A DNA stretch of 64,000 nt from assembly GCF_002198735.1 (NCBI RefSeq), contig NZ_MWLO01000156.1, forward strand, positions 27,399-91,398, given 5' to 3'. Under the pieces are notes generated by a model. That model saw only the letters and a program-made list of their open reading frames with translations. It was not told the DNA's origin and made no database searches. The position numbers and the translations under genes are program-made. This DNA is from Ideonella sp. A 288. Lineage in GTDB: Bacteria > Pseudomonadota > Gammaproteobacteria > Burkholderiales > Burkholderiaceae_C. Of the stretch, positions 9,154-18,501 are shown piece by piece; position 1 is the stretch's first letter; the number at the start of each line of letters is the position of its first letter.

Positions 9154-9996
9154 TCAGTCGCCGAACATCTTCTGCTTCATCTCGCGGCGCTGCTGCGCCT
9201 CGAGGGACAGCGTGGCGGTGGGCCGCGCCAGCAGCCGACCCAGCCCGATCGGCTCGCCGGTCTCGTCGCAGAAACCGTAGTCACCGGCCTCGATGCGGGT
9301 CAGCGACTGCGAGATCTTCTTCAGCAGCTTGCGCTCGCGGTCGCGGGTGCGCAGTTCGAGGGCGTGTTCTTCCTCGATGGTGGCGCGGTCGGCCGGATCG
9401 GGCACGATGGAGGTGTCCTCGCGCAGGTGCTCGGTGGTCTCGCCGGCATTGGACAGCAGGTCGTCCTTCAGGGCCTGCAGCCGGGCGCGGAAGAACTCGA
9501 GCTGCTTCTCGTTCATGTACTCGGCTTCCGGCATGGCCATCAGCTCGGGCTCGGTCAGGTCGCGACCGGCCTTGGTCTTCCAGGCGTTGGCCAGTTTGGG
9601 GTCCGCCTTGTGGGCGGTCTTCACGGTTTCCATTGGTTCAGGGTATCCACGGGCAGGAGGCTTCGGCGGGGAGAAGCGCTCGGAGAATCGATTGACTGGC
9701 GGCAAGGGCGCCGCAGCAGGAATGGCGGTCGGGCGCGCTGCAGAAGCCGCTGAAGAGGGTTTGGCCTCGGCGGGGCCCTTGGGCGGTGCAGTCTTGGCAG
9801 CAGGCGCAGCGGCCTTGGGGCTGGCCGGGGCCGCGGCCGTCTTGGTCGGGGCGGCCTTGGAGGCGGGTTTCTTGGTCTCGGCGGTCACGGGAGTGCCCTT
9901 CTTGGCGGGGGACTTGGGCGCGGCGGCGGCCGTCGCCGGTTTGGCGGCGGTCGGCGCCTTGGCGGCGGGCGGGCTTTTCACCGTGGGCTTGCTCAC
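9154..9996 (-). CDS. dksA: RNA polymerase-binding protein DksA with long N-terminal tail
   Basis: DksA binds the RNA polymerase secondary channel and, with ppGpp, adjusts rRNA and amino-acid promoter activity. The C-terminal 160 residues are a full DksA: MNEKQLEFFRARL, a coiled coil whose tip has DPADRA (the catalytic-type DxxDxA), and the globular end. Of the four zinc cysteines only the first remains (C243 in YGFCDETGEP); the others are Thr, Ser and Ala, so no classical zinc finger can form. The first 121 residues are a low-complexity Ala/Lys/Pro tail like histone H1. I chose the GTG at 9996 because GAGGAG precedes it by 7 nt; the internal ATG at 9633 would give an E. coli-sized protein but has no evident ribosome site. 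Confidence 0.93.
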   Translation of the reverse strand: MSKPTVKSPPAAKAPTAAKPATAAAAPKSPAKKGTPVTAETKKPASKAAPTKTAAAPASPKAAAPAAKTAPPKGPAEAKPSSAASAARPTAIPAAAPLPPVNRFSERFSPPKPPARGYPEPMETVKTAHKADPKLANAWKTKAGRDLTEPELMAMPEAEYMNEKQLEFFRARLQALKDDLLSNAGETTEHLREDTSIVPDPADRATIEEEHALELRTRDRERKLLKKISQSLTRIEAGDYGFCDETGEPIGLGRLLARPTATLSLEAQQRREMKQKMFGD

Positions 9997-10073
9997 GACT
10001 GGACTCCTCGCATGGGCGGCTGACCTGGGTTCCGCCCCGAGCGGTCTGCGGTCAGCATCGTTCGGGCGCGCGG

Positions 10074-10079
10074 ATTGTA
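10074..10079 (-). promoter_or_regulatory. -10 hexamer (TACAAT) of dksA
   Basis: A near-consensus TACAAT on the minus strand, preceded by CACGTGGC. It lies 77 nt before the GTG start and would leave a GC-rich leader of about 70 nt ending in GAGGAG. No convincing -35 is seen. Confidence 0.5.
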
Positions 10080-10140
10080 GCCACGTGAAGTATGCGACCG
10101 CCCACGGGCCGGCGGCGGCCCGATTTGACCTGCCCAGCGT

Positions 10141-11202
10141 TCAGATTAGGCATCCCTCCAGGCCTTGAAGCAGGATGTCCTTCGGCAGATCGACGCCGAT
10201 GAACACCATCTTGCTCATCCGGCGCTCCCCGGGGAGCCACTTGGGGCCCAGGTCGCTGCCCATCAACTGGTGCACGCCCTGGAAGACCACCTTGCGGTCG
10301 CTGCCCTTCATGAACAGCACTCCCTTGTAGCGCAGCATCTTGGGGCCGTAGACCTGCACCACGGAGCCCAGGAAATCCTCCAGCTTGGCCGGGTGGAAGG
10401 CCCGTTCGGCGCGGAAGACGAAGGATTTCACGTCGTCGTCGTGCGCATGGTGGTGCGGGTGGTCGCAGTGTTCGCCATGCTCGTGGTCGTGACCATGGTC
10501 GTGATCGTGCCCATGATCGTGCCCATGGTCATGGTCGTCGGCGGCCAGGAACTCCGGGTCGATCTCGAGCTTGGCGTTCAGGTTGAAGCCCCGCAGGTCG
10601 AACACGCTGGCGATCGGCACCTCGCCGAAGTGCACCTTCTCCTGCGGTGCCCGCGGGTTCATGTGCTTGATGCGGTGGATCAGCGCCTGCACCGAGGCGT
10701 CGTCGACCAGGTCGGTCTTGCTCAGGAAGATGCGGTCGGCAAAGCCGATCTGGCGGCGCGCCTCCTGGCGGGTGTCGAGCTGGGTGTCGGCGTGCTTGGC
10801 GTCGACCAGGGTGAGGATCGAGTCGAGCAGGTAGCTCTCGGCGATCTCGTCGTCCATGAAGAAGGTCTGGGCCACCGGGCCGGGGTCGGCCAGGCCGGTG
10901 GTCTCGATCACGATGCGGTCGAAGTCGAGCTCGCCCTTGCGGCGCTTGTCGGCCAGGTCGGACAGCGTGGTGCGCAGGTCTTCGCGGATCGAGCAGCAGA
11001 CGCAGCCGTTGTTCATCTGGATGATCTGCTCGTTGGTGTCGGCCACCAGGATCTCGTTGTCGATGTTCTCCTCGCCGAACTCGTTCTCGATGACGGCGAT
11101 CTTCTGGCCATGGCTCTCGGTGAGCACACGCTTGAGCAGCGTGGTCTTGCCGCTGCCGAGAAAGCCGGTGAGGATGGTGGCGGGGATGAGTCCGGTGGAC
11201 AT
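10141..11202 (-). CDS. COG0523 (CobW/ZNG1-type) GTPase, putative zinc chaperone
   Basis: G3E-family P-loop GTPase of 353 residues; relatives insert or deliver metals (Zn, Co, Ni). Seen: Walker A GFLGSGKTTLLK at 13-24, NEFGEENID, the metal-binding CxCC motif (GCVCC, residues 66-70), ETTGLADPGP, and SKTDLV as the guanine-recognition motif. A loop at about 222-254 is extremely rich in His and Asp (DHDHGHDHGHDHDHGHDHEH), typical of zinc-handling members, followed by the CobW C-terminal domain. The start at 11202 fits MSTGLIPATILTG. It is the most upstream gene of the minus-strand series that continues into dksA, 144 bp away. I infer zinc rather than cobalt because no cobalamin genes are near and because of the His loop. 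Confidence 0.9.
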   Translation of the reverse strand: MSTGLIPATILTGFLGSGKTTLLKRVLTESHGQKIAVIENEFGEENIDNEILVADTNEQIIQMNNGCVCCSIREDLRTTLSDLADKRRKGELDFDRIVIETTGLADPGPVAQTFFMDDEIAESYLLDSILTLVDAKHADTQLDTRQEARRQIGFADRIFLSKTDLVDDASVQALIHRIKHMNPRAPQEKVHFGEVPIASVFDLRGFNLNAKLEIDPEFLAADDHDHGHDHGHDHDHGHDHEHGEHCDHPHHHAHDDDVKSFVFRAERAFHPAKLEDFLGSVVQVYGPKMLRYKGVLFMKGSDRKVVFQGVHQLMGSDLGPKWLPGERRMSKMVFIGVDLPKDILLQGLEGCLI

Positions 11203-11330
11203 GGGTGGCTCCGAGGGGCGTCGACAGATGCCGGCGATTGCGGCGAAATCAAGGGCGGCCGGCCTCGAGGGCTGCGCACTGTGTTGCAAGGGCGGCAGGC
11301 TGTCAAGGCCGATCGGGTATTCTCCGCTGC

Positions 11331-11341
11331 GTTGTCACAAC
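11331..11341. promoter_or_regulatory. Small palindrome in the COG0523/corC divergent region
   Basis: GTTGTCACAAC has perfect 5-bp arms around a central C. It lies 11 nt before the corC GTG and just after a TATTCT hexamer at 11318-11323. It could be an operator or chance, and it does not match a Zur box. Confidence 0.2.
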
Positions 11342-11352
11342 CGACACCTGCT

Positions 11353-12231
11353 GTGTCAGAACCCCCTCCCAGTCGATCCATGCACCGTGGCCTGTTGCCG
11401 GCCACCACCGAGCGCCGCAGCCTGTTCGACCGCCTGATCGAGCTGGTGTCGCCGGGGCCCGATTCGCGGGAAGAGCTGATCGAGACGCTGGCGGATGCCG
11501 AGCATCGCGAGCTGATCCCGCCCGAGTCGCGCGCCATGCTCGAGGGCGTGATCCGCATGGCCGACATGACGGCCGGCGACGTGATGGTGGCCGAGCCGCA
11601 CATGGACCTGCTCGACATCACCGCTCCCTACGACGAGCTGCTGGCCTTGGTGATCGAGACCGGCCACTCGCGCTTCCCGGTGTTCGAGGGCCAGCGCGAG
11701 AACGTCATCGGCATCCTGATGGCCAAGGACCTGCTCAAGCTGCAGCGCGCGCCCGAGCTGAACCTGCGCACGCTGCTGCGGCCGGCGGTGTTCGTGCCCG
11801 AGAGCAAGGGCCTGAACGAACTGCTGCGCGACTTCCGCTCCAACCGCAACCACCTGGCCATCGTCATCGACGAGTTCGGCAACACCGCCGGGCTGCTGAC
11901 CATCGAAGATGTGCTCGAGGAAATCGTCGGCGAGATCGAGGACGAATTCGACGAGGCCGACGCCGAGAACGGCATCTACACCCTGGCCGACGGCTCGCAC
12001 CGAGTGGCCGGCGACACCGAGATCGAGGCGGTCAACCACGCCTTCGCGGTGTCCCTGCCGCACGACGAGTTCGACACCATCGGCGGTCTGGTCGCCGATG
12101 CGCTGGGCCGGGTGCCGCGGCGCGGCGAGTCGGTGGGCGTCGGCGGGCTCGATTTCCAGGTGATGCTGACGCGGGGCGGTGCGGTGCGCTGGTTCAAGGT
12201 CACGCGCGCAGTCGAGGCCGGCACGCCTTGA
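11353..12231 (+). CDS. corC: CorC/HlyC-type CBS-domain transport accessory protein
   Basis: Member of the CorC/YbeX family, linked in enterobacteria to magnesium and cobalt efflux and to ribosome-related phenotypes. The protein has 292 residues. It begins with a short conserved N-terminus (RRSLFDRLIELVSPGPDSRE) and has the MADMTAGDVMVAEPHM segment that opens the first CBS domain. The paired CBS domains run over about residues 75-190 and include FPVFEGQRENVIGILMAKDLL and HLAIVIDEFGNTAGLLTIED. A C-terminal transporter-associated CorC/HlyC domain follows. The GTG at 11353 gives VSEPPPSRS, the family's usual opening; the in-frame ATG at 11380 is the alternative. The stop overlaps the region where lnt begins, matching the common corC-lnt operon. 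Confidence 0.9.
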   Translation: MSEPPPSRSMHRGLLPATTERRSLFDRLIELVSPGPDSREELIETLADAEHRELIPPESRAMLEGVIRMADMTAGDVMVAEPHMDLLDITAPYDELLALVIETGHSRFPVFEGQRENVIGILMAKDLLKLQRAPELNLRTLLRPAVFVPESKGLNELLRDFRSNRNHLAIVIDEFGNTAGLLTIEDVLEEIVGEIEDEFDEADAENGIYTLADGSHRVAGDTEIEAVNHAFAVSLPHDEFDTIGGLVADALGRVPRRGESVGVGGLDFQVMLTRGGAVRWFKVTRAVEAGTP

Positions 12232-12236
12232 GCCCT

Positions 12237-13775
12237 GTGCGGGGCGGGCGCCGCTGGCCCCGGGCCGAACTGCTCCTGCTGGCGCTGCTGGGCGCCGCGC
12301 AATCGCTGGCCTATGCCCGCCCGGCCGCCTGGCCGCTGGTGGCGCTGGGCATGGCGGTTCTGGCCTGGCGGGTGGCGCGTGCCACCCCATGGCAGGCGGC
12401 CGCGCTGGGCGCCGCCTATGGCACGGCCTGGGTGGGCGGCGCCGTGTGGTGGCTCTTCATCAGCATGCACCGTTACGGCGGCCTGCCGGCCTGGATGGCC
12501 GCGGCGGCGGTGGCGCTGCTGGCGCTGGCGCTGTCGTCGGTGCTGGCGCTGGCGATGGCGGCGGTGGCGCGCGGCCGCGACGGCCGGCCCTGGCACGACA
12601 CGCTGCTGTTCGCCACGGCCTGGCTGGCGGCCGAACTGGCCCGCGGGCTGCTGCTCACCGGCTTCCCCTGGGCCGCCAGCGGCTACGCGCAGGTCGACGG
12701 CCCGCTGGCCTGGCTGGCGCCGTGGATCGGCGTCTACGGCCTCGGTGCCGTCGGCGCGGCGTTCGCCGCCGGTGCGGTGCAGGCTCTTCAACGGCGCACC
12801 CGGGGCGCGGTGGCCGCCATGGTGCTGGCCACGGCCGCCGTCGGTGCCGGCGCGCTGCTGGGCCCGGCCGAGTTCACCCAGCCCAGCGGCACGCTGAAGG
12901 TGAGCTTGCTGCAGCCCAACGTGGCGCAGGACGAGAAGTTCGTGCCCCAGCACCTGCCCGCCACCCTGGCCTGGGTGGCCACCTCGCTGCGCCAGGCGGG
13001 CGGCGACCTGGTCGTGGCCCCCGAAACCGCCGTGCCGCTGCTGCCCGACCAGTTGCAGGACCTGGCGCCGGGCTACTGGGCCGCGCTGCAGTCGCATTTC
13101 GCGGCGCCCGGCCGGCCCGCGGCGCTGATCGGCGTGCCGCTCGGCGACCCCGCCGACGGCTACACCAACTCGGTGGTCGGGATGGCCGCCGGCGCCGCGG
13201 GATATCGCTACGACAAGGGCCACCTGGTGCCCTTCGGCGAGTTCATCCCGCCGATGTTCCGCTGGTTCACCGACATGATGGACATCCCGCTCGGCGACTT
13301 CCGCCGGGGCGACCCCGATGCGCCGGCCTTCGCGCTCGGCGCCGAGCGCCTGCTGCCCAACATCTGCTACGAAGACCTGTTCGGCGAGGAACTCGCCACC
13401 CGTTTCCGCGAGGCCGCCCATGCACCGACCATGCTGGTCAACATCAGCAACATCGGCTGGTTCGGCGACAGCGGGGCGGCCGAGCAGCACCTGCACATCT
13501 CGCGCATGCGCACGCTCGAACTGCAGCGGCCGATGCTGCGCGCCACCAACACCGGCACCACCGCGCTGATCGACCACCGCGGCCAGGTGCAGGCGCGTCT
13601 GCCGGTGTTCACCCGGGCCGTGCTCACCGGCACGGTGCAGGGCCGCACGGGGCGCACGCCTTACGCTGCCTGGGCGGGCGCCATCGGGCTGTGGCCGCTG
13701 CTGGCCGCGGCCTGGTTGCTGCTGCTGTGGGCGGCCTGGCGCGCCGGACCGCCGGCCCGCGATCCCTGGGGATGA
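12237..13775 (+). CDS. lnt: Apolipoprotein N-acyltransferase
   Basis: Inner-membrane enzyme that adds the third acyl chain to the N-terminal Cys of lipoproteins, needed for sorting by Lol. The protein has 512 residues: six or seven N-terminal membrane helices (residues 1-215), a periplasmic nitrilase-like domain, and a last membrane helix ([17 protein letters not shown]). The Glu-Lys-Cys triad is visible: Glu in [10 protein letters not shown], Lys in [12 protein letters not shown], and Cys in [11 protein letters not shown]. Starts at TTG 12228 (overlapping the corC stop) or GTG 12237 are both possible; I prefer GTG. The coupling to corC is usual in proteobacteria. The several lipoproteins in this window would be its substrates. 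Confidence 0.93.
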   Translation: MRGGRRWPRAELLLLALLGAAQSLAYARPAAWPLVALGMAVLAWRVARATPWQAAALGAAYGTAWVGGAVWWLFISMHRYGGLPAWMAAAAVALLALALSSVLALAMAAVARGRDGRPWHDTLLFATAWLAAELARGLLLTGFPWAASGYAQVDGPLAWLAPWIGVYGLGAVGAAFAAGAVQALQRRTRGAVAAMVLATAAVGAGALLGPAEFTQPSGTLKVSLLQPNVAQDEKFVPQHLPATLAWVATSLRQAGGDLVVAPETAVPLLPDQLQDLAPGYWAALQSHFAAPGRPAALIGVPLGDPADGYTNSVVGMAAGAAGYRYDKGHLVPFGEFIPPMFRWFTDMMDIPLGDFRRGDPDAPAFALGAERLLPNICYEDLFGEELATRFREAAHAPTMLVNISNIGWFGDSGAAEQHLHISRMRTLELQRPMLRATNTGTTALIDHRGQVQARLPVFTRAVLTGTVQGRTGRTPYAAWAGAIGLWPLLAAAWLLLLWAAWRAGPPARDPWG

Positions 13776-13790
13776 CCCAGGGGCGGCCGT

Positions 13791-13796
13791 TAAACT
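13791..13796 (+). promoter_or_regulatory. -10-like hexamer (TAAACT) of glyQS
   Basis: TAAACT lies 34 nt before the glyQ ATG in the 55-bp gap after lnt. It is AT-rich against a GC-rich background and is a plausible start site for glyQ-glyS. Confidence 0.35.
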
Positions 13797-13830
13797 CCCC
13801 GGTTCCTTCGAGGCAGCCGCGCGGCCACCG

Positions 13831-14795
<965 letters not shown>

Positions 14796-14799
<4 letters not shown>

Positions 14800-16898
14800 G
14801 CACCCGCAACCTGCTGGTCGAGCTCTTCGTCGAAGAGCTGCCGCCCAAGGCACTGAAGAAGCTGGGCGAGTCCTTCGCTGCCACCCTGTCCGCGTCGCTG
14901 CAGGCGCAGGGCCTGGCCGCGGCCGGTGCCGCGGTCACCGCCTTTGCGTCGCCCCGCCGCCTGGCCGCCCACGTGGCCGGCGTGTCCGCCAAGGCCGCCG
15001 ACAAGTCGGTGCAGCAGAAGCTGATGCCGGTGAGCGTGGCGCTGGATGCCGCGGGTGCGCCCACGCCGGCACTGCTGAAGAAGCTGGCCGCACTGGGCCA
15101 GGACGCCTCCGTCGTGCCCGCCCTCAAGCGCGCCCCCGACGGCAAGGCCGAGGCGCTGTTCCTCGACAGCCGGGTGGCTGGCGCGTCGCTGGCCGACGGC
15201 CTGAAGAAGGCCCTCGACGAGGCGCTGGCGAAATTGCCCATCCCGAAGGTCATGAGCTACCAGCTGGCCGACGGCTGGACCAGCGTGAACTTCGTGCGCC
15301 CGGCACATGGCCTGGTCGCGCTGCACGGCGATGAGGTGGTGCCGCTGCAGGTGCTGGGCCTCTCGTCCGGCCGCAGCACCACCGGCCATCGTTTCGAGGC
15401 CGCGCAGCCCACCGTGACGCTGCGCGACGCCGACAGCTACGCCCAGCAGTTGCTGGACGAAGGCTCGGTGATCGCCAGCTTCGCCGAGCGCCGCGCCGAG
15501 ATTGTGCGCCAGCTTGCCGCGCTGGCCACGGCCGAGGGCCTGAAGCCGATCGACGACGACGCGCTGCTCGACGAGGTCACCGCGCTGGTCGAGCGGCCCA
15601 ACGTGCTGCTGTGCCAGTTCGAGCCGCAGTTCCTCGAAGTGCCGCCCGAATGCCTCATCCTGACGATGAAGGCCAACCAGAAGTACTTCCCGCTGCTCGA
15701 CGCGCAGGGTCGGCTGACACACAAGTTCCTGGTGGTCAGCAACATCCGGCCGGCCGACCCGTCCAAGGTCATCGGCGGCAACGAGCGCGTGGTGCGCCCG
15801 CGCCTGGCCGACGCCAAGTTCTTCTTCGACCAGGACCGCAGGAAGCGCCTGGTCGACCGCGTCGCCGGGCTGCACAAGGTGGTCTACCACAACAAGCTCG
15901 GCACGCAGGGCGAGCGCATGGAGCGCGTGCGCACCATCGCCCATGCCATCGGCCTGGCCGTCGGTGGGCCGGCGCTGGCAGCGTCGGCCGACGTGGCCGC
16001 GATGCTGTCCAAGGCCGACCTGCTCACCGACATGGTGGGCGAGTTCCCCGAGCTGCAGGGCATCATGGGTGGCTATTACGCCCGGCACGATGGCGAGCCC
16101 GAGGCCATCGCCTTCGCGGTGGAAGACCACTACCGCCCGCGCTTTGCCGGCGACGCGCTGCCCCGCAACCCGGTCGGGCTGGTGGTGGCGCTGGCCGACA
16201 AGCTCGAGACCCTGGCCGGCCTGTTCGGCATCGGCCAGGTGCCCACCGGCGACAAGGACCCGTTCGCGCTGCGCCGCCATGCGCTGGGCGTGATCCGCAT
16301 GCTCATCGAGGGCGGGCTGCCGCTGGACGTGCACCACCTCGTCAGCGAAGCCTTCAAGGCCTTCCCGGCCGGCCATGGCCAGTCGCAGGCCGAGGTGGGC
16401 TTCTTCCTGCGCGAGCGCCTGTCGGGCTACCTGCGCGAACTGGGCTACTCGTCGCAGGAGGTCGAGGCCGTCGTCGAGGCCCGGCCCGAGCGCTGGGCCG
16501 AGATCCCCCGGCGCCTGGCGGCGGTGCGCAGCTTCGCCGCACTGCCCGAGGCCGCTTCGCTGGCCGCGGCCAACAAGCGCGTGGGCAACATCCTGAAGAA
16601 GTCCGAGGGCAGTTCCGGCGAACCCGTGCGGCCGGCGCTGCTGAAGGAGGCCGCCGAGGCGGCGCTGTACCAGGCACTGCAATCGGTGCGGCCGGTGGCC
16701 GATGCGGCCTTCGACCGCGGCGACTACAGCGCCTCGCTGCAGGCGCTGGCGGCATTGAAGACGCCGGTCGACGCCTTCTTCGACGGTGTCATGGTCAACG
16801 CCGACGACGCTGCGCTGCGCCACAACCGCCTGGCCCTGCTGGCGTCGCTGCATGCGGCGATGAACCGCGTGGCCGACCTCTCCCGCCTTGCGGCCTGA
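14796..16898 (+). CDS. glyS: Glycine--tRNA ligase beta subunit
   Basis: The tRNA-binding subunit, 700 residues, close to the E. coli 689. It begins with [19 protein letters not shown], the family hallmark. It contains the central HD-like region ([16 protein letters not shown], then [18 protein letters not shown]) and ends in an anticodon-binding DALR-type domain ([19 protein letters not shown]). It is coupled to glyQ by a 4-nt overlap. A short 16-nt gap separates it from gmhB. Confidence 0.97.
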
Positions 16899-16914
16899 CC
16901 GACGGCGGCACGCC

Positions 16915-17514
16915 ATGCAGCCCATCCCCAAGCTCCTGATCCTGGGCCGCGACGGCATCCTCAACGCCTACCGCGACGACCACGTCAAGTCGCCGCACGA
17001 GTGGCACCCGGTGCCCGGGGCGCTGGAGGCGGTGGCGCGGCTCAACCACGCCGGCTGGCATGCGGTGGTGGCCACCAACCAGTCGGGCATCGGCCGGGGC
17101 ATGATCGACATGGCCTCGGTCAACGCCGTGCATGCGCACATGAACCAGTGCCTGGCAGCCGTGGGGGGCCGACTCGATGCGGTGTTCTTCTGCCCGCACA
17201 CGCCCGAGGACCACTGCGACTGCCGCAAGCCCCTGCCGGGGCTGATGGTCGAGATCGGCCGCCGCTACGGCATCGACCTGCACAACGTGCCGATGGTGGC
17301 CGACACCCTGCGCGACCTGCAGGCCGCGCACGCTGCCGGCTGCGAGCCGCACCTGGTGTGCAGCGGCCGCGCCGCCGCGCTGGACGACGGGCAGATCGCC
17401 CGCATCGTCGAGCAGGTGCCCGCCACCCTGGTGCATTCCGACCTGGGCGCCTTCGCCGAGCACATGCTGCGCCGCGACCACGTTCGCGTGTCCAGCCTGG
17501 GAGACCTGCGTTGA
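16915..17514 (+). CDS. gmhB: GmhB-like HAD phosphatase, nucleophile Asp replaced
   Basis: By overall similarity this is D-glycero-D-manno-heptose-1,7-bisphosphate 7-phosphatase, which makes the ADP-heptose precursor for the LPS core; 199 residues. The zinc loop is intact (FFCPHTPEDHCDCRKPLPG), as are ATNQSGIGRG and the TLRDLQAA segment. However, HAD motif I reads LILGRDGILN: the first Asp of the usual DxDG, the phosphorylated nucleophile, is Gly here, and the usual VGDS reads VADT. The codon is an unambiguous GGC. Either activity is lost or altered, or the lineage uses a variant. The start at MQPIPKLL (16915) is preferred over ATG 16888, which lies inside glyS. Its stop overlaps the next gene by TTGA. 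Confidence 0.85.
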   Translation: MQPIPKLLILGRDGILNAYRDDHVKSPHEWHPVPGALEAVARLNHAGWHAVVATNQSGIGRGMIDMASVNAVHAHMNQCLAAVGGRLDAVFFCPHTPEDHCDCRKPLPGLMVEIGRRYGIDLHNVPMVADTLRDLQAAHAAGCEPHLVCSGRAAALDDGQIARIVEQVPATLVHSDLGAFAEHMLRRDHVRVSSLGDLR

Positions 17515-18260
17515 CCGCGCTCCACGCCCTGCGCTCGCTGCTGTTCGTGCTGTTCCTGGTCGTCACCGTCATCCCGTGGGCGCTGGCGGTGGTGCTGGTG
17601 TCGATCTTCATCCGCGGCAACCGCATCTACTGGATGTGCGCAGGCTGGCTGCGGCTGTCCGTCTATGGGGCGCGCTGGATCTGCGGCATCCACTGGCGCA
17701 TCCAGGGGATGGACCACCTGCCCACGCGGGCCGACGAGCGCGCCGCGGTGCTGCTGGCGTCCAAGCACCAGTCCACCTGGGAAACCTTCGCCTACCCGGC
17801 GTTGATGACCCACCCGCTGGCCTACGTCTTCAAGCGCGAACTGCTCTACATCCCGTTCTTCGGCTGGGCGATGGCCCGCATGGACATGATCCACATCGAC
17901 CGCAGCAAGCGCACCGAGGCCTGGAAGAAGGTCGAGGCGCAGGGCAAGCGGCTGATGGCCATGGGCCACTGGGTGATCATGTTCCCCGAGGGCACGCGCA
18001 TCGCGCGGGGCCAGAAGGGTGTCTACAAGTCGGGCGCCAGCCGGCTGGCCATCGCCACCGGCAACCCGATCGTGCCGATCGCCACCAGCTCGGCGCGCTG
18101 CTGGCCGCGCAAGAGCTTCCTGCTGCGCCCGGGCGTGGTCGACATCTCGATCGGCCCGCCGATCCCGTCGGTCGGCCGCGAGCCGGACGAACTGATGCGC
18201 GAGGTCGAGGCCTGGATCGAGGCCGAGATGCGTCGCATCGATCCCGAGGCCTACCGCTGA
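17511..18260 (+). CDS. 1-acyl-sn-glycerol-3-phosphate acyltransferase (PlsC family)
   Basis: Membrane acyltransferase that acylates lysophosphatidate or a related lysophospholipid in phospholipid synthesis; 249 residues. An N-terminal membrane helix (LLFVLFLVVTVIPWALAVVL) precedes the domain. Block I is KHQSTWET, with His and a Glu in the place of the more common Asp, as seen in this subfamily. Block III is IMFPEGTRIARG and block IV is NPIVPIATSSA. Start is TTG at 17511, overlapping the gmhB stop; no better start exists without losing the first helix. The gmhB-plsC pairing is common in betaproteobacteria. Confidence 0.92.
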   Translation: MTALHALRSLLFVLFLVVTVIPWALAVVLVSIFIRGNRIYWMCAGWLRLSVYGARWICGIHWRIQGMDHLPTRADERAAVLLASKHQSTWETFAYPALMTHPLAYVFKRELLYIPFFGWAMARMDMIHIDRSKRTEAWKKVEAQGKRLMAMGHWVIMFPEGTRIARGQKGVYKSGASRLAIATGNPIVPIATSSARCWPRKSFLLRPGVVDISIGPPIPSVGREPDELMREVEAWIEAEMRRIDPEAYR

Positions 18261-18375
18261 GCGGCCCATGGGGGCCCGCGGGCGGACGGCGGCCGCCGAC
18301 GTGCTGCGCTGGGTGCGCGGCCTGGTGAGTGGACTGGTGTCCGGCCCGGTGTCCGGACTGTCGACCGACCGCGCG

Positions 18376-18449
18376 CCCGACCCGTGGCCCGGCGAATCGC
18401 CCGGCCGGCCGCCCAACCAGGCGCCCAATCGGCCACCCGACCCGTGGCC
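18376..18449. repeat. Degenerate GC-rich direct repeats, 240-bp spacer
   Basis: CCCGACCCGTGGCC occurs twice (18376-18389 and 18436-18449), exactly 60 bp apart, among other short repeats such as GGTGTCCGG and CGCCCAA. It fills the gap between the acyltransferase and the metallopeptidase. The plus frame stays open across it, so part could be read as an N-terminal extension, but the composition is not protein-like. Confidence 0.4.
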
Positions 18450-18487
18450 TTTCGCGGTGACTGCTGTCACGGCCGCCCCGGTGTTCG

Positions 18488-18493
18488 TAGAAT
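18488..18493 (+). promoter_or_regulatory. -10-like hexamer (TAGAAT) of the YgjP-like gene
   Basis: TAGAAT lies 8 nt before the ATG at 18502, so the predicted transcript has little or no leader. It supports choosing 18502 over the in-frame ATG at 18268. Confidence 0.5.
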
Positions 18494-18501
18494 CCGCGCC
18501 C

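Noticed and set aside
10165-11352. Long upstream extension of the corC frame
   Set aside because: It runs antisense through the COG0523 gene and has no ribosome site; homology begins at 11353.
11203-11352. Zur box in the COG0523/corC divergent region
   Set aside because: No match to a GTTATA-type inverted repeat was seen; only a short GTTGTCACAAC palindrome near corC, which is not convincing as a Zur site.
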